Source of the DNA: Methanobacterium formicicum
GTDB lineage: Archaea > Methanobacteriota > Methanobacteria > Methanobacteriales > Methanobacteriaceae
Direction: 5' to 3'
DNA: 7,500 nt
NCBI RefSeq assembly: GCF_029848115.1
Contig: NZ_JARVXG010000018.1
Coordinates: 1-7,500, forward strand
Each line of letters opens with the position of its first letter. The first letter of the stretch is position 1. The translations under genes and the position numbers were made by a program. Below are positions 1 to 7,500 of this stretch, one piece after another. The notes under the pieces are model-generated. The model did not search any database. It saw only the letters and a program-made list of their open reading frames with translations, and was not told the origin of the DNA.

Positions 1-117
1 AGAAACTTGAAAAAACTAAGACCCTAAAAATTTATATGTCTTTCCGGCCAACGCCTATGGTGTTTTTAAAATACTTTATATTATAAACAACGATCTACAT
101 ATGTAATCAGTTAGTCC

Positions 118-150
118 TCTGAAATTATTTCATCTGAAATTATTTCAGAT
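118..150. repeat. Tandem palindromic repeat, candidate operator
   Basis: The 15-base unit TCTGAAATTATTTCA occurs twice without a gap (118-132, 133-147). Each unit is itself a palindrome. The second extends to a perfect 19-base inverted repeat, ATCTGAAATTATTTCAGAT at 132-150, with 9-base arms around one central T. The first has 6-base arms (120-132). The TATA-like box begins at the last base of the second palindrome, so a bound dimeric regulator could block or assist the general factors TBP and TFB. The repeats are directly visible; the operator role is inferred. Confidence 0.55.
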
Positions 151-157
151 ATAAAAG
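150..157 (+). promoter_or_regulatory. Candidate TATA box for comA
   Basis: TATAAAAG lies 95 bases before the preferred comA start. It directly adjoins the 19-base palindrome on its upstream side. No start-site data are available, and the TATA-like string at 75-86 is a competing candidate. Confidence 0.4.
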
Positions 158-244
158 ATAACTCATATGTAGAATCTGATGTAACTAAAAATAAATTGTA
201 TGATAGACGGAAGTTCATGGAGTAAATAAAAGAATGTGATGTTT

Positions 245-1794
<1,550 letters not shown>

Positions 1795-1885
1795 AATTCC
1801 AAGCCGGATATGCCAATTACGTGATGAAGTGGATTTAAGATAACCAGTATAAATGGAAAATTCAATTTTTTCTCTGGATACACAG

Positions 1886-1932
1886 GTAACTCCAAATTAT
1901 ACCGTAACTCGGTATATGACAGTAACTCGGTA
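1886..1932 (+). repeat. GTAACTC triplicate at 18-base period
   Basis: GTAACTC occurs at 1886-1892, 1904-1910 and 1922-1928, each exactly 18 bases after the last. The second and third copies extend to GTAACTCGGTA. The middle copy is the centre of a 19-base inverted repeat, TATACCGTAACTCGGTATA (1898-1916), with 7-base arms. A related palindrome, CTCGGTACGAG, lies at 1926-1936. It sits 33 or more bases upstream of the TATA-like strings that precede the GTPase gene, a position suited to an activator or repressor array. The repeats are plain in the sequence; their role is inferred. Confidence 0.5.
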
Positions 1933-1982
1933 CGAGGAAAAAAACATTAACCAGCGGGTTCAACTTTATAGTTACCCAATTA

Positions 1983-1995
1983 TTTTTTTATAAAT
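1983..1995 (+). promoter_or_regulatory. T-run and candidate TATA box before the GTPase gene
   Basis: Seven T's run into TTTATAAAT. The T-run could act as an archaeal terminator for the upstream pair, and the TATA-like part could promote the GTPase/Fe-S gene pair with a leader of about 80 bases. Both readings rest on base composition alone. Confidence 0.3.
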
Positions 1996-2085
1996 CGACT
2001 GAAATTTAGGAAATACCTATCCAAAAGACCTAAATTAAAAAAAACTAAGTTAATCAATCAATTTAAAATTAATATAATGCACTAG

Positions 2086-3509
<1,424 letters not shown>

Positions 3510-3521
3510 ATGGAACCCTGT

Positions 3522-3555
3522 GGAAATTTTTTAAAAAAACTTTTTCCTTTTCTTT
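3522..3555 (+). terminator. Possible T-rich terminator after the Fe-S protein gene
   Basis: GGAAA, six T's, seven A's, then CTTTTTCC and more T-rich sequence lie just after the Fe-S protein stop. The stretch is close to self-complementary and ends in T-runs, as archaeal terminators often do. It may separate the GTPase/Fe-S pair from the next gene, though only 55 bases divide them. Confidence 0.3.
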
Positions 3556-3564
3556 ACAGATAAC

Positions 3565-4458
<894 letters not shown>

Positions 4459-4517
4459 AGAATGATTTTAAACTTCTTTTTATTAAATGGATTTAGGTGA
4501 TTTTTGCTGAAGTAGGG

Positions 4518-4554
<37 letters not shown>

Positions 4555-4682
4555 GAATAGTTAACCCAAGATATTTTTAACACCAGCAGATAGCCGTAAT
4601 ACCAACAATGGCTAATGCATGGTTATTGGTTAATAAAATCGGGTAGGGGCAGAGATATATTCATCTTTTAAAATGTAGGGCG

Positions 4683-4733
4683 GCTAATTTGTACCAAGGG
4701 GCAGTATTATAATTAGCATTGCTTGATTTTTTG
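4683..4733 (+). terminator. Hairpin plus T-run, possible terminator or leader element
   Basis: GCTAATT (4683-4689) pairs perfectly with AATTAGC (4711-4717), leaving a 21-base loop. A T-run (4727-4732) follows after about nine bases. It could end a small RNA started at the 4526-4540 promoter, or act as an attenuator for tfe. The long loop and AT-rich stem make it weak. Confidence 0.25.
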
Positions 4734-4838
4734 CCTATCAATTTTATGGTTTTTTTCTTTCATGAACCACTAAAGTTCATACCTAAACCTGAACCCGACA
4801 GCTACTAAAAAATATCAAAATACGAAGGAGGCACCTAG

Positions 4839-5324
<486 letters not shown>

Positions 5325-5400
5325 TTTCCCACTCTCCCTTTCAACCTTGATGTTTACTTAACTTTCCATTATACTTCCAACGTTCAGTATCCCTATTCTA
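5325..5400 (+). terminator. Pyrimidine-rich tail after tfe
   Basis: The bases after the tfe stop are strongly T and C rich on the coding strand (for example TTTCCCACTCTCCCTTTC from 5324) with no clear stem. Such tracts can end archaeal transcription. This is suggestive only. Confidence 0.2.
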
Positions 5401-5443
5401 TATGGGCGCTATAATTTTCCCAGAAACTTTAGTGGGTGAATAA

Positions 5444-5956
<513 letters not shown>

Positions 5957-6181
5957 TTACTAGTAGGTAAAACTCCTATTATGTTATAATAAGGAAAAAT
6001 CATTATTTTTAAGTTATAAATGAAGTGAGGGCATTACTTATTTTAGAAATTCATTTATTCCATAAATTACAATTTTATTCTAGTATTCTTTAATTCATAT
6101 CCGGTGAAAATCACCGAATACCTTCTCATTAAGTTCAAATCTAAGGAGAATTATAACTGAACATTAACGGTAGGTGATAAA
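5957..6181. promoter_or_regulatory. Spacer and regulatory region before tfuA
   Basis: This 225-base AT-rich gap has no convincing gene. It includes the perfect inverted repeat CGGTGA-AAA-TCACCG (6102-6116), directly preceded by an AT-rich TATA-like stretch (6089-6100), and two Shine-Dalgarno-like sites: AAGGAG (6143-6148), with no usable start after it, and TAGGTGAT (6171-6178), which serves tfuA. Confidence 0.4.
6102..6116. repeat. Inverted repeat CGGTGA-AAA-TCACCG
   Basis: Six-base arms pair perfectly around three A's. The element is GC-richer than its surroundings, lies next to a TATA-like stretch and precedes tfuA by 65 bases. It could be an operator for a dimeric regulator or an RNA hairpin in the leader. 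No run of T's follows, so a terminator is unlikely. Confidence 0.35.
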
Positions 6182-6820
<639 letters not shown>

Positions 6821-6822
6821 AT

Positions 6823-6858
6823 ATTTAAGAGCGGGGAATTATTTAAGAGCTGGAAATT
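6823..6858 (+). repeat. Tandem 18-base repeat between tfuA and larE
   Basis: ATTTAAGAGCGGGGAATT (6823-6840) is followed at once by ATTTAAGAGCTGGAAATT (6841-6858), with two differences. It begins three bases after the tfuA stop. It may be a simple duplication or a double protein-binding site. Confidence 0.4.
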
Positions 6859-6861
6859 AAA

Positions 6862-6896
6862 AATGGACACTCTGGATATTTTATTTTAATGGACAC
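6862..6896 (+). promoter_or_regulatory. AATGGACAC pair around a TATA-like stretch
   Basis: AATGGACAC occurs at 6862-6870 and 6888-6896, 26 bases apart. An AT-rich TATA-like stretch, ATATTTTATTTTAAT (6876-6890), lies between them, 42 or more bases before the larE start. It could be the larE promoter flanked by regulator sites. The evidence is sequence pattern only. Confidence 0.3.
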
Positions 6897-6931
6897 AACA
6901 GGAAAGCTTGTTAAATTAGTGGGTATACACC

Positions 6932-7500
<569 letters not shown>

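Larger units (their letters stand above)
95..172. repeat. Separated inverted repeat CTACATATG / CATATGTAG
   Basis: CTACATATG at 95-103 and its reverse complement CATATGTAG at 164-172 flank the tandem palindromes and the TATA-like box. The left copy is part of the perfect 10-base palindrome TACATATGTA (96-105). The two sites could be paired binding sites for a regulator, or chance in AT-rich DNA. Confidence 0.35.
1..244 (+). promoter_or_regulatory. comA upstream regulatory region
   Basis: This stretch before comA has no convincing gene. It is AT-rich and holds several TATA-like strings (TTTATATG near 31-38, TTTATATTATAA near 75-86, TATAAAAG at 150-157). Two copies of TCTGAAATTATTTCA lie head to tail at 118-132 and 133-147. 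A separated inverted repeat, CTACATATG at 95-103 and CATATGTAG at 164-172, brackets them. The TATAAAAG box directly abuts the second palindrome and would give a start near 175-182 and a leader of roughly 65 bases, so it is my preferred promoter. This is inferred from position and consensus only. Confidence 0.5.

Noticed and set aside
1886..1932. CRISPR-like array
   Set aside because: Repeats are 7-11 bases with spacers of similar size, far shorter than any CRISPR repeat, and only three copies.
4608..4646. Small open frame MANAWLLVNKIG in the tfe spacer
   Set aside because: Twelve codons with no ribosome binding site; expected by chance.
4683..4717. tRNA or known riboswitch in the tfe spacer
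   Set aside because: No cloverleaf, T-loop GTTCAA-type motif or recognised riboswitch core could be laid out; only one AT-rich stem is present.
6143..6148. Strong Shine-Dalgarno-like AAGGAG upstream of tfuA
   Set aside because: No ATG, GTG or TTG follows at a usable distance with an open frame; tfuA uses AGGTGAT at 6172-6178.

Overview
The window looks like a methanogenic archaeon of the Methanobacteriales type (Methanobacterium or a close relative). The support is phosphosulfolactate synthase (coenzyme M synthesis), archaeal transcription factor E, a TfuA protein of the kind that thioamidates methyl-coenzyme M reductase, and a coenzyme F420 ligase-like protein. Ribosome binding sites read GGTGAT/AGGTGA, TTG starts occur, and spacers are AT-rich with archaeal TATA-like boxes. 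All nine genes lie on the + strand. No tRNA, rRNA, CRISPR array or insertion sequence was seen, so this is a core-genome stretch.

Positions 1-244 are a promoter region with unusually rich palindromes. Positions 245-1794 hold comA and a stand-alone ABC-type ATPase gene that share an ATGA overlap. A 305-base spacer follows, carrying GTAACTC three times at an exact 18-base period. Positions 2100-3509 hold a HypB/UreG-like P-loop GTPase with CxxC motifs and, 21 bases on, a protein with an N-terminal four-cysteine Fe-S domain. Next is a divergent CofE-like protein (3565-4458). A 380-base gap with a possible promoter and hairpin precedes tfe (4839-5324), then an HDIG-type HD hydrolase (5444-5956), tfuA (6182-6820) and the first 189 codons of a LarE-type sulfur transferase (6932 to the window end).

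Two themes stand out. First, a soluble ABC ATPase, a metallochaperone-like GTPase and an Fe-S protein lie together beside comA. This combination resembles a machine for building or re-activating a metal centre, and I know of no described function for the set. Second, tfuA and a sulfur-donating LarE-like enzyme are adjacent, which suggests, but does not prove, a local sulfur supply for the McrA thioglycine. Family assignments rest on motifs read by eye; no database search was run.
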